NCBI GenBank assembly: GCA_000333855.2
Contig: CM007338.1
Coordinates: 380,806-444,805 of the forward strand
Length of the DNA stretch: 64,000 bases
Reading direction: 5' to 3'
Source of the DNA: Endotrypanum monterogeii
Lineage: Eukaryota; Euglenozoa; Kinetoplastea; Trypanosomatida; Trypanosomatidae
In this document: piece by piece, positions 29,859 through 39,470 of the stretch
Layout of the letters: each line of letters begins with the position of its first letter
Position numbering within the stretch: position 1 is the stretch's first letter
Notes under the pieces: model-generated
Databases searched by the model: none
Seen by the model: only the letters and a program-made list of their open reading frames with translations
Told to the model about the DNA's origin: nothing
Translations under genes and position numbers: made by a program

Positions 29859-29974
29859 TTTTTTTTTTCGAAAAGCAGCGAGTACCTCAAGTGTAAGTGA
29901 GGGAAGTGATGGAAGGGTGCACGCACCCCTCTTTCTCATCCCCCTCCTCCCTCTCCTCGTGTATCCCTTCTACG
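29859..29974 (+). repeat. Gap-flanking duplicated block, copy 2
   Basis: Near-identical partner of 29483-29598, immediately right of the gap and preceded by poly-T. It may be a true tandem duplication or the same locus assembled twice on either side of the gap. Confidence 0.85.
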
Positions 29975-29979
29975 TACTA

Positions 29980-30014
<35 letters not shown>

Positions 30015-30041
30015 CGAGGGGATCTGTCTCTGAAATACCAT

Positions 30042-32090
30042 ATGAAAATGGCCTTTCCCCGATACAGACCTTCAGTCATGAGGCGCCGTCTCCTTTCGTT
30101 TGTTCTAGAAGTGTACACCGGCTCGTCCTTTAATCTTTTGGATTACCTCGGCACATGCACCGACACGGCTCTCGTCCTGTGCGTTGCTGCCGCACGGATC
30201 CTCGTCCTCTGCCTTATGCACCTCAGCCGAACAGTTGCACCGATTATTTTTTTTGCCCCTGGTAAATCATTTGTCTTCGACACCAGCGAGGAGCTCTACA
30301 ATGACGCGCGCTTCTCGATGGTGCGCCACTGGGACGGCGTACACATGTTTTTCATTGCACAAGAGGGATACGCCTACGAAAATCAAATTGTTTTCTTTCC
30401 CGGATTACCCGCACTGATCCACGGAATCGGTTTCGTCACACAGCGAGTGTTTCCTTTTCTTCACACCATCGCGCCAGTCGCATTTTATGTGTGTCTTGTG
30501 AACATCGCTGCCTCGTGTCTGGCGGGTATTCTACTGCGGCGCCTCACCATCCTAACGTTTCTAGGACCCGAAGCCGTGCACTGCACTTGTCGGTGGCGCT
30601 CGACTCAGATGTCCATGACGCCATCTGAGTCAAGAACGCAAGACACACATGCGATGGCGCCGCCACGAGTAGAAGGCGAGGAAACTGTGGAGAACGCGAC
30701 AGAGGCAGCCATCCTCTACCGTATTCTTTGCGGAATGACGGGGACAATTCTCGACGCGCCTGACGACCACACACAGCTTCCCACAACCTTGAGGAGCGCG
30801 AAAGCACGTGCCTTGCAGCTTCGCCGCTTTGTGGGTGGAACAGTACTAATGTGGATTATCACCCCCGCCATTGTGTTCACTGTAGCAGTGTACACGGAAA
30901 GCCTATTTGCGCTGGTAACGATGCTGGGTTTATATCTTCTCGCCTGGCATGAACCGCTTCCAGGGGCTGTGCAGCAGCGCATCGCTTTGATTCTAGAAAG
31001 GGTAACTACACATGGTCCTGCCGACGTAGGAATACGAGCAGCACCAACACCAGTACGGCTCCTTCCTCCTGCCCCTCTCGGTCGGCAGTGGCTGATGGAG
31101 CCAACGGATATCGATAACGGCGCAACAGCCCATGGCCGCATTCCCGGCATCGCCTCGCTTCTGCAAAATATAACCCCTGGAGCACCCAAGGCGATCACCG
31201 TGGAGTGGGAGCAACGCTTCCTCAGTGGTGCAGAGATGACGGCAGTGTTACTGTTCATGCTGGCGGGCACCCTTCGCTCAAATGCCATCACCTACGCAGG
31301 ATTTCTTCTTTTTCCTCTCTTTACAAAACTTGTGTTTCCGGCGGTACATGAGGCCCAGGTATCAGCGGTGGTCGCAGGATTCTGTGCACGCACGGTCATG
31401 TCACTGACAGCGGAAAAGGGTGGAGTTAAGAACGGTCGTACAATCCTCGTTGCGCGCTGTCCCACTCTCTACCCGCCTCTGCGGCGCATGCCGCACCCGC
31501 TTCGCATTTGCATAGTGGCGCTGGAATGCATCTGCATTGCACTGCCGTACTGTGCAATGAACTACCTCGGGTATCAGCGCTTCGTACTGCCGATGTGGGA
31601 TGCCAGCCTGAAACAGCGCATAGGTAACGCCTTTTGGAGGGTATACCCGATGCTGCAGGAAAAGTATTGGGGTGTGAGCCCATTCTCCGCCTTCACCTTC
31701 AAAAATTTTCCAAACGTATTGCTGGCGCTTCCGGTCGCGCTGCTGACCATGTGGTGCACCTACACCCTTTACATTGCACCAGCCAGGGGGAAACGCAGAT
31801 CGATCAAAGTACGCTGCAACAAGGGGGAACGTCTGTACAAGTCATCTGCAACGTTGCTGCGCTCGTCGAATGTGGTGCACCTTATTGTGTTGATAACTCT
31901 GGCCCTGACGATGATGAATGTCCAAGTGACCAACCGCTTCGTCATGTCAAGCCCAGCCCTTTGCTGGCTCCTCGGGGGGCAGCTGGCCGCGAACCCGACG
32001 TGTCTCGTGAGCCAACTTATTCTGCTGTGGAGCATTCTATGGGGAATTATCGGTGGTATTCTCTTCCCAAACCACCTTCCGTGGACCTGA
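30042..32090 (+). CDS. PIGV: PIG-V-like GPI mannosyltransferase 2
   Basis: The product resembles PIG-V/Gpi18, the ER-membrane alpha-1,6-mannosyltransferase that adds the second mannose to the GPI anchor from dolichol-P-mannose. The diagnostic lumenal region is present: VRHWDGVHMFFIAQEGYAYENQ (~87-108) and VFFPGLPALIHGIG (~110-123). AGTLRSNAITYAGFLLFPLF (~407-426) and TFKNFPNVLLALPVALL (~548-564) match later family blocks. Many hydrophobic segments indicate a polytopic protein. At 682 residues it is longer than the usual ~490, with hydrophilic inserts at ~185-225 and ~330-385. A second ATG lies at 30048, and a third at 30078 (MRRRLLSF). GPI anchors hold major surface proteins in trypanosomatids. 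Confidence 0.88.
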   Translation: MKMAFPRYRPSVMRRRLLSFVLEVYTGSSFNLLDYLGTCTDTALVLCVAAARILVLCLMHLSRTVAPIIFFAPGKSFVFDTSEELYNDARFSMVRHWDGVHMFFIAQEGYAYENQIVFFPGLPALIHGIGFVTQRVFPFLHTIAPVAFYVCLVNIAASCLAGILLRRLTILTFLGPEAVHCTCRWRSTQMSMTPSESRTQDTHAMAPPRVEGEETVENATEAAILYRILCGMTGTILDAPDDHTQLPTTLRSAKARALQLRRFVGGTVLMWIITPAIVFTVAVYTESLFALVTMLGLYLLAWHEPLPGAVQQRIALILERVTTHGPADVGIRAAPTPVRLLPPAPLGRQWLMEPTDIDNGATAHGRIPGIASLLQNITPGAPKAITVEWEQRFLSGAEMTAVLLFMLAGTLRSNAITYAGFLLFPLFTKLVFPAVHEAQVSAVVAGFCARTVMSLTAEKGGVKNGRTILVARCPTLYPPLRRMPHPLRICIVALECICIALPYCAMNYLGYQRFVLPMWDASLKQRIGNAFWRVYPMLQEKYWGVSPFSAFTFKNFPNVLLALPVALLTMWCTYTLYIAPARGKRRSIKVRCNKGERLYKSSATLLRSSNVVHLIVLITLALTMMNVQVTNRFVMSSPALCWLLGGQLAANPTCLVSQLILLWSILWGIIGGILFPNHLPWT

Positions 32091-32835
32091 GCGGTGTAGT
32101 AAAGAGAAAAAAAAAAAAAGCAGCGCGCACGTACGCCGGAGGAGGGCGGGGGAGATCCGATCCCTCACCCACCCACCGTCTACCCTCACCCCTCCAATGT
32201 GCCTCTATTCCCCCCACTTAGCAGTCACACCACGTGGAGAGTTGCCACCCTTTCATTGATGTGATACAGTGGTAGAAAGAGGGGGGCTTCTCGTAGGGCT
32301 GTGGGTGAAGAAGACTGGACTGCGCTTTCCCCTGAACATATCCGGCACGTATCCAAAGGAATAGTATAGGGTTGGGAGGGGGAGGTACTGGATCCTCTTT
32401 CACAATCTCAGTGTGCCTGATCATTTCCTTGTGCGTCTGTCTGTATCTCTGTTCGTGGATGTGTGCAATTTTTTTTTCTAGTCGTCTGCGTGGAACATCT
32501 GCACTCGTCACCGATCCATCAACTTGACCTGCATCGCAGTGTGTATATGTGGAGCTTACTCGGTCACTCCCCTTCATGCTCTCCGATTTGTAATCCCTTC
32601 GCAGCACTGGAGCGTCCTGCTGCTGCTGCTTCTTTGCCCGTCCTCCAGGGCACCCCACCCAGCTCCGCATATCTGCACATCTCCTTGATCTCCCACGTTA
32701 TCCTCTCCTTTGTGTTTCTACCCATCTCGCATCAATTTATCAAGAGCTTGAACCCGATACGACAAGCACGCTCAGAGGAGACAGAACAACAGCACACACA
32801 TACACACGCCGAATTTTTTTGTGGCAGTGCTGATA

Positions 32836-32893
<58 letters not shown>

Positions 32894-33589
32894 CACCTTT
32901 CTGTTTTCGTAGCTGTGTTCAAGCTCTCATCTTTTTGTTACATTATAGCCACGACCACACGCATCTTCTCTCTCGCTCTCTCAAGGCGCACATTCCCAGT
33001 GTGTGTGTGCGTGCGTGCGTAACGAAAAGGGGGGGAGGAGGGAGCAGCGCTTTATTTTCTGACAGATGTAAACCACCACCATAAATATTCGCCAGACTGA
33101 CATCACTACACACTCAACATTTTTCTTCACAGCTTCACACAATCGCTTTTTCATTCGTTGTTCCTGCACATCTACCCTCACCTCTATCCCCACCTCGCTC
33201 TCTCCTGGCAGCGGTGCATTCACCGTTGGAGGCATAACTGCTGGCGGCCTTCGTTTGTCCCCCCCCCTCTCGGCTCTGTGGCTCCTACAGTGCTGTCCAC
33301 GTGGGCACGCGAACGCGCTCTATCGGACCTACAAAGCAGGCCTGCCCCGTTTCTGTATCGCGGTTGGCTGGGAACACTCTCAGATTCGATTACACGTCCG
33401 CGTTGTTGCCCTCTCCTCTGTCTCTCGATAGAAGGCAAGCACAGTGATCTACCCGCATCGGTCTCGTCAACGTTGAAGCACAAAAAGGGGTGTGACGTGG
33501 AGCACGAGCACACTGTCTCCCTTTATCGAGATCAGGGAGCCACGGCTGTTCCCGCATCCCGAGTGCGAGCAACGCTGCCGACATCCACC
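32091..33589. other. Intergenic spacer / long 5' leader region
   Basis: No separate gene is supported. It holds an A-run (32107-32119), (TA)n passing into (TG)n at 32837-32893, and a T-run near 32467. From ~33158 the frame of the next gene is open, but with no ATG until 33590. That stretch has less even codon use and is treated as leader. Confidence 0.6.
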
Positions 33590-36500
33590 ATGAATCCAAC
33601 CAGCAGACACGACGCCGTCGTTCGATGCAGCAGTGAGAGCCCCTCGTCTGAAGGACTGGCAGCTGCCTGCGGCGTCCCCACCGCCGCCAAGAATGTCGAC
33701 TTTACCGCACCGCGCCTCGGTGCACACAGCGGAACTTCTGTGGCGGCAGGTGCGTCTTCGCTTCAGCATGCACACGAATTCTGTGGGACAACTGGCACCG
33801 CTGGGTCAGGTCACCAGATAGGCCTCGATACCCGAAGTTTGCTCGACAACACGGACCTTCGCTTGCCAGCCGCTGGTATGTCATCAGTGCAACCAGTGTC
33901 CAACTGTAGCCAGTCGCTAGAAACTCATCGACGGCAGGTACAGAGTCAGCCGGGATACAACCGGCCTGGTGATAGCGCTGTCGCCAGCAGCTTAGCGCCT
34001 GGGTGTCTCCCAGCCATCAAAGCATCGCTGCTGAGTGGCAACACACGTGCAGCAGCTCTCGAGTCGGCGCGAACAGGCAAAGAAAGTGATAAAAATTTTA
34101 CCTTTTCACCGCAAAGCAGAGAGGGATGTCCACAGCCCCAGAGCCTACATCGATTGGACGAGTACAACAACACTCGCGGCGCATCGACAGGCTGTTCACC
34201 ATTGAGGTCTACATTATGGTCGATGGCAAGCGATGTACCCCCTCCATTGTCGCAGCCGCGGTTGCCGCCGCCAGCTCGCCAAGAAGTGCAAGTCGCTGCA
34301 GGTCGCCTACCGCCGCCACCGCCGCCTCGTCAAGGGACTGTTCCACATCACCGACAAGACCGACGCGACGATGGCTCAGGGATCTCCTTGTCCTTGTTGT
34401 CTCGAGTTCAGAGCAACGATCTTTCTAGAGACCACAGTACAGGCAGTCGACTCTACGACGCACAGGACTCCAGTGATCACCAGCTCAGCCTAGCTTCTTC
34501 CACGGCACCAGAGGACAAGGACTGCATCAAAGGTCTCTCACTCCTACCCGTGTTAGCACAGACTAAACCGGAAAGCAACAACACCCGTGTTCACGATATG
34601 GCGGCCTCCAACGCAGGAAAAAATCCCTCTCACTGTTCCCCGAGTGCCGTCTGCATGGACAGCCAAATATTAGGACTGCAGAAGGCTGTAAAGACCGACC
34701 GCATCGATAGAAAAGACACACTTGCATACCGCCACACAGAGACGCTCCTGCCGTCCTCGCCCTTGAACCGTCCCTCCGCTTTCGCATCGACCAACGTCGA
34801 TGGCAGTGCACGCAGTGCGACAGTATCTTTCCTTGACACCATCAAGTCCATAAATAAGTCATCGAAGTACTTCGAGTCGTGGACGCCGCAAACGACTCTC
34901 CCCTCGCCGAATCACAAAACCGCTGAGAATATGGAAAAGCTCGACTGTAGTGAAGACTGCAACAACGCCCCCGGCAAGCAGAAGACGCAGGTGACGACCT
35001 TTGTGCAGATGCCCTTGCTCATGAGCAGTGAAGTCCTCGTCCACGGTCGCCGCAGAGAGAAGCGGGCACCCTCGACCCGCCAGAATGAGCTGGTGCAGTC
35101 GTGGAACAACCGCATCCAAACTGGTGCCCGTGTGCCACGTCGCCAAAAAAGCCTCCAGCGCTCAAAATCACCTTCGCGCAGTGCATCCAACAAAAAAAGT
35201 GCGGCGCCGAAATCCAGTCAAAAGCGGAACGGATATACCCGCCCACAGGACGTTCACGCGAATCACACCAGAAGTTTGGCCTCACAGAGTCCTGTAAAAG
35301 GACTGTCCTTCATCTTATTCGCGGTGGTCGCCCTCGGGTACGCAAAGTTTTTGAGACCTCTGCACGCCCTCCGTGCTCGCCGTCACTTCGAAGAGGTAAT
35401 CACGCCTGCCGCTGCGTACCGTATCCAGTGCAGGTGGCGGCGCTACCTCCAGACACGCCGAATAAAACAGAGAACGGCACTACTGCTACTCATTCCATGG
35501 CTGCGGTTACGTTTGCATCGCTTGCGCCACGTCAAGCTCTCAAGCGTGTTGTTGCTGCAGCGCGTTCTTCGTGGTATGGGAGTCCGCGTACGCTACCGAT
35601 GCTTGCATCAAGAAAATATCCGAAATAGAGCACTCCACCATCTCCGCTGCTACGTGCAGCGCTGGAGAGCAGGAAAAGTGCTGAGTGCGCTTCAGATACA
35701 GCGTGATGAAAAAATTGTATTGATGCACCAATGTCTGCAGAGCTACCTCCATCTGTTTCGGGCAGAACAACTCGAGTGGAACACCATCGTACAGGACGGC
35801 GCCGACAGGCTGCAATGCAGGCCGTGCGTGAGTACGCTGGACTGGCTAGAGGGAGTGGCATCGCTGACAGGGGTTGTGATTAACGCCTACGTGCCGAACT
35901 GCAACCACGCCACAGACGCTGCTTCATTCCTGTCAACTAGGGTGGGGTCGAACGCGGCTGTGATACTGCGTGAATATATGAGCGCCGTCGCGGGCCTGTT
36001 GCATCAATCGCCCCTGTCGAGTGAGACGGAAGAACTCAAGGATAGTAGGAGAGAGAAGGAATCAGTGGGCTGCCTTGCCTTACCACAGCAGGAACCGGCC
36101 CCGAGCAAGGACACGAGCGAACTGATGGAAGACATATGGGAAGGTGCCCCCGTGACAATTCGTGGTGGCGATGGCAACCCATGGAGCACCCGGACATTGA
36201 CTACGAGCGTCCGCTCGTCCGACTTGGCGACACCGCCCAGTCCGACGACCACAGTCGATGCCCTTGCCGAAGCCCACGCGCAACTTCTTTGTCGGACAGA
36301 AGCCATGGAGAGGGCGGATTTGAAATGTGAGCTGCTCCATCAGCATCAAGAGCTCCTGCGTCGCCCGCTGCTGCTGAACAAGGCCGTCCACTACACCACC
36401 TCAATGGGGGTACCACCCATCTTCCTACCCCTGATGATAGACATGCCGTCTGATCCAGTGCTGCATCACGCCGCTCGTCTCTTCAAGAACGAGCTAGAGG

Positions 36501-37897
36501 CACGTTGTAAAATTATTAACCTGTACGTGTCCATGCCGCTTGTATGTCTGCAGCGACCGACGATTAACCCCGCCTCGAAAGCCCGTCACAACGACCTTGT
36601 GCGGCTCTTGAAGGGTGTTGATGAACCCTGGGCTGATGCCGAGCGTAGCGAACAAAGCTTTTTCTGCAAGATCGCCGCCCACCAGCGACTTGTGGGCAGC
36701 ACGGTCCTTACCGCCGAACAGCAGGCCTCCTCGATTCCCTTCAGTGCCCACGACTCCTCTGAAAGTGTTTCTCGTCTCTTGACGAGCACATCGTATGGGA
36801 CGACGTCCAACGACGGTGATCGTCATTCCCCCATCCATGCAGTGCCTCGTTCACCGCCCTCAATGCCGTCTGTTTCACATGGAACCTCGAATGGAATCTG
36901 TGTTCGGCTGAACGTTGCACGCCAAACCCATCACTCCTCAAACGCATTCATCACGACATCTGCGCCGTCCTACGCGTCCCCTTTGCTTGCGCGCATCGAC
37001 ACCTCTGTCGATTCTATGGCGACAGGAGGCCTCGATTCCTTGGGAAGGGGCGAGGAAAACGGCGGTGGCAACAAACCTCTGAGTACATCGCAGGGTGGTA
37101 TGGAGGATGCGCGAAGCAGGGCGGTCATATCCTCGCCTCACCGCCGCCCACGCGGGCCGCCGCTTCCGCTTATGCGCAAAGCAAAATCATCACATAGCGG
37201 AATGTTTTATTCGTCACACCAGTCCCTCTCTTCAGGAGACACACCCGCCCCGCAGGGAAGAGAAATAGTCCGTGAACTGTGCTCCCCCTCGGGGAGTGTC
37301 TTCTCAAGCACTGCACCTTCTTGGCTTACCCCCGCTCAGACACCGTGGCTGGGGCAGAAGGAACGGGATGAAGCACTTGACCCTGCGGCACCTCTTCAGC
37401 GACATATCAACACCTCATTCACCGCGGAAACATCCAGCAACAATGATCACTGTGGCAGCCACCGAAAGGATCGCACCGAAGCAGCTTTGTGTACAGCAGC
37501 CAGTGTTGGAAATGGCTGCGTTGCGACGCGTTGTTTCATCGACAGCGGCTACTCGCCCCTCTGCACATCCCTCTCTGCGCTAAGTAATCGACACCCCGAT
37601 GACACCGCGGCAGGCGCTGGCATTGCGGGTGTTGAGCCCCGCCGAAGGGAGCAGCGGCTTCCGCCTGCCACGGCCTCAGAAGCGACGAAGGCACAAACCC
37701 TCGTGTCAACGGTGGCCTTTCAGCACGATGCATGTGTTTTATCGCCCTCGGGAACTCTCTGGTCATCCGCATCGACTCGGCGGGAAGCAGGAGCCGATGG
37801 CGAGCGTCTGGTCACCCCCTCCCTGCCGTCGTGCTCTCCACCAACGCCACCACCGCGCAAACGCCATGGCGAGCCGCCCAAAACAACAGCAAACTAA
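33590..37897 (+). CDS. Large disordered protein with IQ-like motifs (hypothetical)
   Basis: I do not recognise this 1435-residue protein. The first ~560 residues are Ser/Thr/Pro-rich and apparently disordered, with a Pro-rich patch (RLPPPPPPRQ). A short hydrophobic stretch (GLSFILFAVVALGYAKFL, ~570-587) could be a membrane segment or a buried helix. Directly after it come IQ-like helical repeats (~605-740): AAYRIQCRWRRYLQTRR, LLLQRVLRGMGVRVRYR and LQIQRDEKIVLMHQCLQSYL. These would bind calmodulin or centrin-like EF-hand proteins. A more ordered region (~740-1080) follows, then a long Ser/Pro-rich tail. IQ proteins in trypanosomatids are often flagellar or cytoskeletal, but nothing here proves that. 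The first ATG in frame (33590) has an ideal ACC context. Confidence 0.8.
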   Translation: MNPTSRHDAVVRCSSESPSSEGLAAACGVPTAAKNVDFTAPRLGAHSGTSVAAGASSLQHAHEFCGTTGTAGSGHQIGLDTRSLLDNTDLRLPAAGMSSVQPVSNCSQSLETHRRQVQSQPGYNRPGDSAVASSLAPGCLPAIKASLLSGNTRAAALESARTGKESDKNFTFSPQSREGCPQPQSLHRLDEYNNTRGASTGCSPLRSTLWSMASDVPPPLSQPRLPPPARQEVQVAAGRLPPPPPPRQGTVPHHRQDRRDDGSGISLSLLSRVQSNDLSRDHSTGSRLYDAQDSSDHQLSLASSTAPEDKDCIKGLSLLPVLAQTKPESNNTRVHDMAASNAGKNPSHCSPSAVCMDSQILGLQKAVKTDRIDRKDTLAYRHTETLLPSSPLNRPSAFASTNVDGSARSATVSFLDTIKSINKSSKYFESWTPQTTLPSPNHKTAENMEKLDCSEDCNNAPGKQKTQVTTFVQMPLLMSSEVLVHGRRREKRAPSTRQNELVQSWNNRIQTGARVPRRQKSLQRSKSPSRSASNKKSAAPKSSQKRNGYTRPQDVHANHTRSLASQSPVKGLSFILFAVVALGYAKFLRPLHALRARRHFEEVITPAAAYRIQCRWRRYLQTRRIKQRTALLLLIPWLRLRLHRLRHVKLSSVLLLQRVLRGMGVRVRYRCLHQENIRNRALHHLRCYVQRWRAGKVLSALQIQRDEKIVLMHQCLQSYLHLFRAEQLEWNTIVQDGADRLQCRPCVSTLDWLEGVASLTGVVINAYVPNCNHATDAASFLSTRVGSNAAVILREYMSAVAGLLHQSPLSSETEELKDSRREKESVGCLALPQQEPAPSKDTSELMEDIWEGAPVTIRGGDGNPWSTRTLTTSVRSSDLATPPSPTTTVDALAEAHAQLLCRTEAMERADLKCELLHQHQELLRRPLLLNKAVHYTTSMGVPPIFLPLMIDMPSDPVLHHAARLFKNELEARCKIINLYVSMPLVCLQRPTINPASKARHNDLVRLLKGVDEPWADAERSEQSFFCKIAAHQRLVGSTVLTAEQQASSIPFSAHDSSESVSRLLTSTSYGTTSNDGDRHSPIHAVPRSPPSMPSVSHGTSNGICVRLNVARQTHHSSNAFITTSAPSYASPLLARIDTSVDSMATGGLDSLGRGEENGGGNKPLSTSQGGMEDARSRAVISSPHRRPRGPPLPLMRKAKSSHSGMFYSSHQSLSSGDTPAPQGREIVRELCSPSGSVFSSTAPSWLTPAQTPWLGQKERDEALDPAAPLQRHINTSFTAETSSNNDHCGSHRKDRTEAALCTAASVGNGCVATRCFIDSGYSPLCTSLSALSNRHPDDTAAGAGIAGVEPRRREQRLPPATASEATKAQTLVSTVAFQHDACVLSPSGTLWSSASTRREAGADGERLVTPSLPSCSPPTPPPRKRHGEPPKTTAN

Positions 37898-38513
37898 CCT
37901 ATGCAGTATACAATGGCAGCAGTGGGGTTGGGAAAAGGGGGCTGTCCCTTGCGGCAAAAGGAATTTTTTTTTTTAAATGCCTGACTCCCAAGCATCGAAA
38001 CACCGCCGCCATCACCACTACCACTGCTGCTGTTCATGGAGAGAAGACAGTGACGTGTGTGTGTGGGGGGGGGGGGGTACGTATGTGTCGTCGTGCACCT
38101 GTGGAAGCAACACAATTCGCCAGCACAAATGTAGCGATCCCACGGGCGCCTCCCTATTTTCTTTGCTCACCCTCTTTTCTCCTCCTCCCTCCCATGCATG
38201 CCTATCTCACAACCGAGTGAAGGTGCGTCCTTTGATCGGTGGCATACGTATATGTACAGCCTTTTTGTTGTTGCTTTCGTCTGCTTGCGAGTGGATCGCC
38301 ACCACCCCATTGTGCTACTGCGAACACCGTTGGAGCCTCCCGTAGCCTCCCGTCGCCTGTCCGCTGGACCCCTCGCCCCTGCGCATATGTTTAGTTGAAG
38401 AACACGAAATGTTTTTTTTACTTTTTTTCCCATCTCTCGTCCCCCGCGTACCTGACCCACGCAAGGTCAAGCGAACACCATCAGTTCAAGAACTCGTATA
38501 TACGCATGCATGC

Positions 38514-38515
38514 GT

Positions 38516-38573
<58 letters not shown>

Positions 38574-38576
38574 ACG
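38514..38576. repeat. Composite (CA)n(TA)n(TG)n microsatellite with inverted symmetry
   Basis: GCGTACACAC... runs into (TA)n and then ...GTGTGTACGC, so the two ends are complementary (GCGTAC with GTACGC) and the whole tract can fold into a hairpin. The TG arm is longer than the CA arm, so pairing would slip. Confidence 0.8.
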
Positions 38577-38760
38577 CGTATCGATGTGGCGCCGTGTTTT
38601 ATCGGAGGAAAAACACGTAAAAGTAATTCTGCGTACGAGTCCAAAGCAGCGCGCTCTCCCTCTCTCCATATCCCAAACCTCCTCGATATACGAGAATACC
38701 CCAGTCTGTTTCATGGTGTATGCTAGACCTCCCTCCGGTTATCTGCCTTATTCTTGATCT

Positions 38761-38803
38761 CAACCTCCTCCCTCTCCTCCCCATTCAACACGTAAGCGCC
38801 CCA
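38761..38803 (+). promoter_or_regulatory. Candidate splice acceptor for the 187-aa gene
   Basis: CAACCTCCTCCCTCTCCTCCCC is followed by AGs at 38794-38795 and 38802-38803, about 105 bases before the ATG at 38907. Confidence 0.35.
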
Positions 38804-38906
38804 GCCGAAGGAACAATTATAATTATAACTATCACTATTATTATTATATCAAAAAAAAAGGGGGGAAAGGAGAATCCGACTTTAAAGTTATAATATATAT
38901 ATATAT

Positions 38907-39470
38907 ATGGCCAATAGACGCATCGCCAAGGGCCACCGGCTCGCGCGAAAGAAAAGACTGAAAACGACAAAGAAGTCAGCGGTGAGTGAGTCTTCCCTGC
39001 GTGTAGGCACCGTCAAACATGCGGGGAGGTATCATGCGGCCGCTACGCGGGTACGGGTGGTCAATGGGGTCGCCAAAGAGCAGCAGCATCGCTTTGGTGA
39101 GATCGAGTCACTGAAGAAGCAGAGGAGCAAGCTACTCAGGCAGCAGGTGGCGGAGCGGATGGTCCTGAAAGAACACATGCGAGATCTCGAAGCCCGAAAG
39201 GCGCGTATTCGCCGTGGTGAGACTGCCAAGACAGAGCGCCGGGAACTTGCCAAGTACATACGCCAGCTGAAGCAGGAGCAGCAGGTGAAGCACGCCTCTG
39301 AGCTTTCGAGCGTGGAGGCAGAGCTGAAACGCTTGATGGACGAGCGCGACAAGGTACGGTCGACAGCTGGCAAAAACGAGGAGGACGATGACTGGGAAGA
39401 CATTGCTGAGGTAGATGAGGAAGTTGACGAGGACAATCTGCAACGCATGTTTGCTCACTTGACCGTGTAA
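38907..39470 (+). CDS. Small basic/coiled-coil/acidic protein, 187 aa (hypothetical)
   Basis: I do not recognise the family. Three parts are visible. Residues 1-30 are strongly basic (RRIAKGHRLARKKRLKTTKK), like a nuclear or nucleolar signal. Residues ~60-155 are a long charged helix, likely coiled coil, with KKQRSKLLRQQVAERM and KRLMDERDKV. Residues ~156-178 are acidic (NEEDDDWEDIAEVDEEVDEDN). This pattern is common in nucleolar ribosome-assembly factors, which is a guess here. The start codon abuts a (TA)n tract, so the immediate leader is unusually AT-rich. The codon use and closed frame support a real gene. Confidence 0.78.
   Translation: MANRRIAKGHRLARKKRLKTTKKSAVSESSLRVGTVKHAGRYHAAATRVRVVNGVAKEQQHRFGEIESLKKQRSKLLRQQVAERMVLKEHMRDLEARKARIRRGETAKTERRELAKYIRQLKQEQQVKHASELSSVEAELKRLMDERDKVRSTAGKNEEDDDWEDIAEVDEEVDEDNLQRMFAHLTV

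Larger units (their letters stand above)
28765..30041. other. Disturbed intergenic spacer with palindrome, N gap and duplication
   Basis: No gene is supported. The spacer holds the large inverted repeat at 29072-29137, a pyrimidine-rich region (29280-29350), two copies of a ~116-base block on either side of an assembly gap, (TA)n tracts at 29605-29640 and 29982-30011, and an oddly composed stretch at 29641-29737. Confidence 0.7.
37898..38906. other. Intergenic spacer
   Basis: No gene is supported. It contains a T-run (37965-37974), a G-run (38065-38077), a mirrored (CA)n-(TA)n-(TG)n composite at 38514-38574, a pyrimidine tract at 38761-38782 and a (TA)n tract that runs into the next start codon. 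Confidence 0.7.

Noticed and set aside
28765..30041. Strand-switch region or centromere-like site around the gap
   Set aside because: Genes on both sides are on the + strand, and nothing beyond local repeats and assembly trouble is visible.
33158..33589. Open frame before the IQ-motif gene
   Set aside because: It has no ATG for 144 codons and less ordered codon use; it is probably 5' leader that happens to lack stops.
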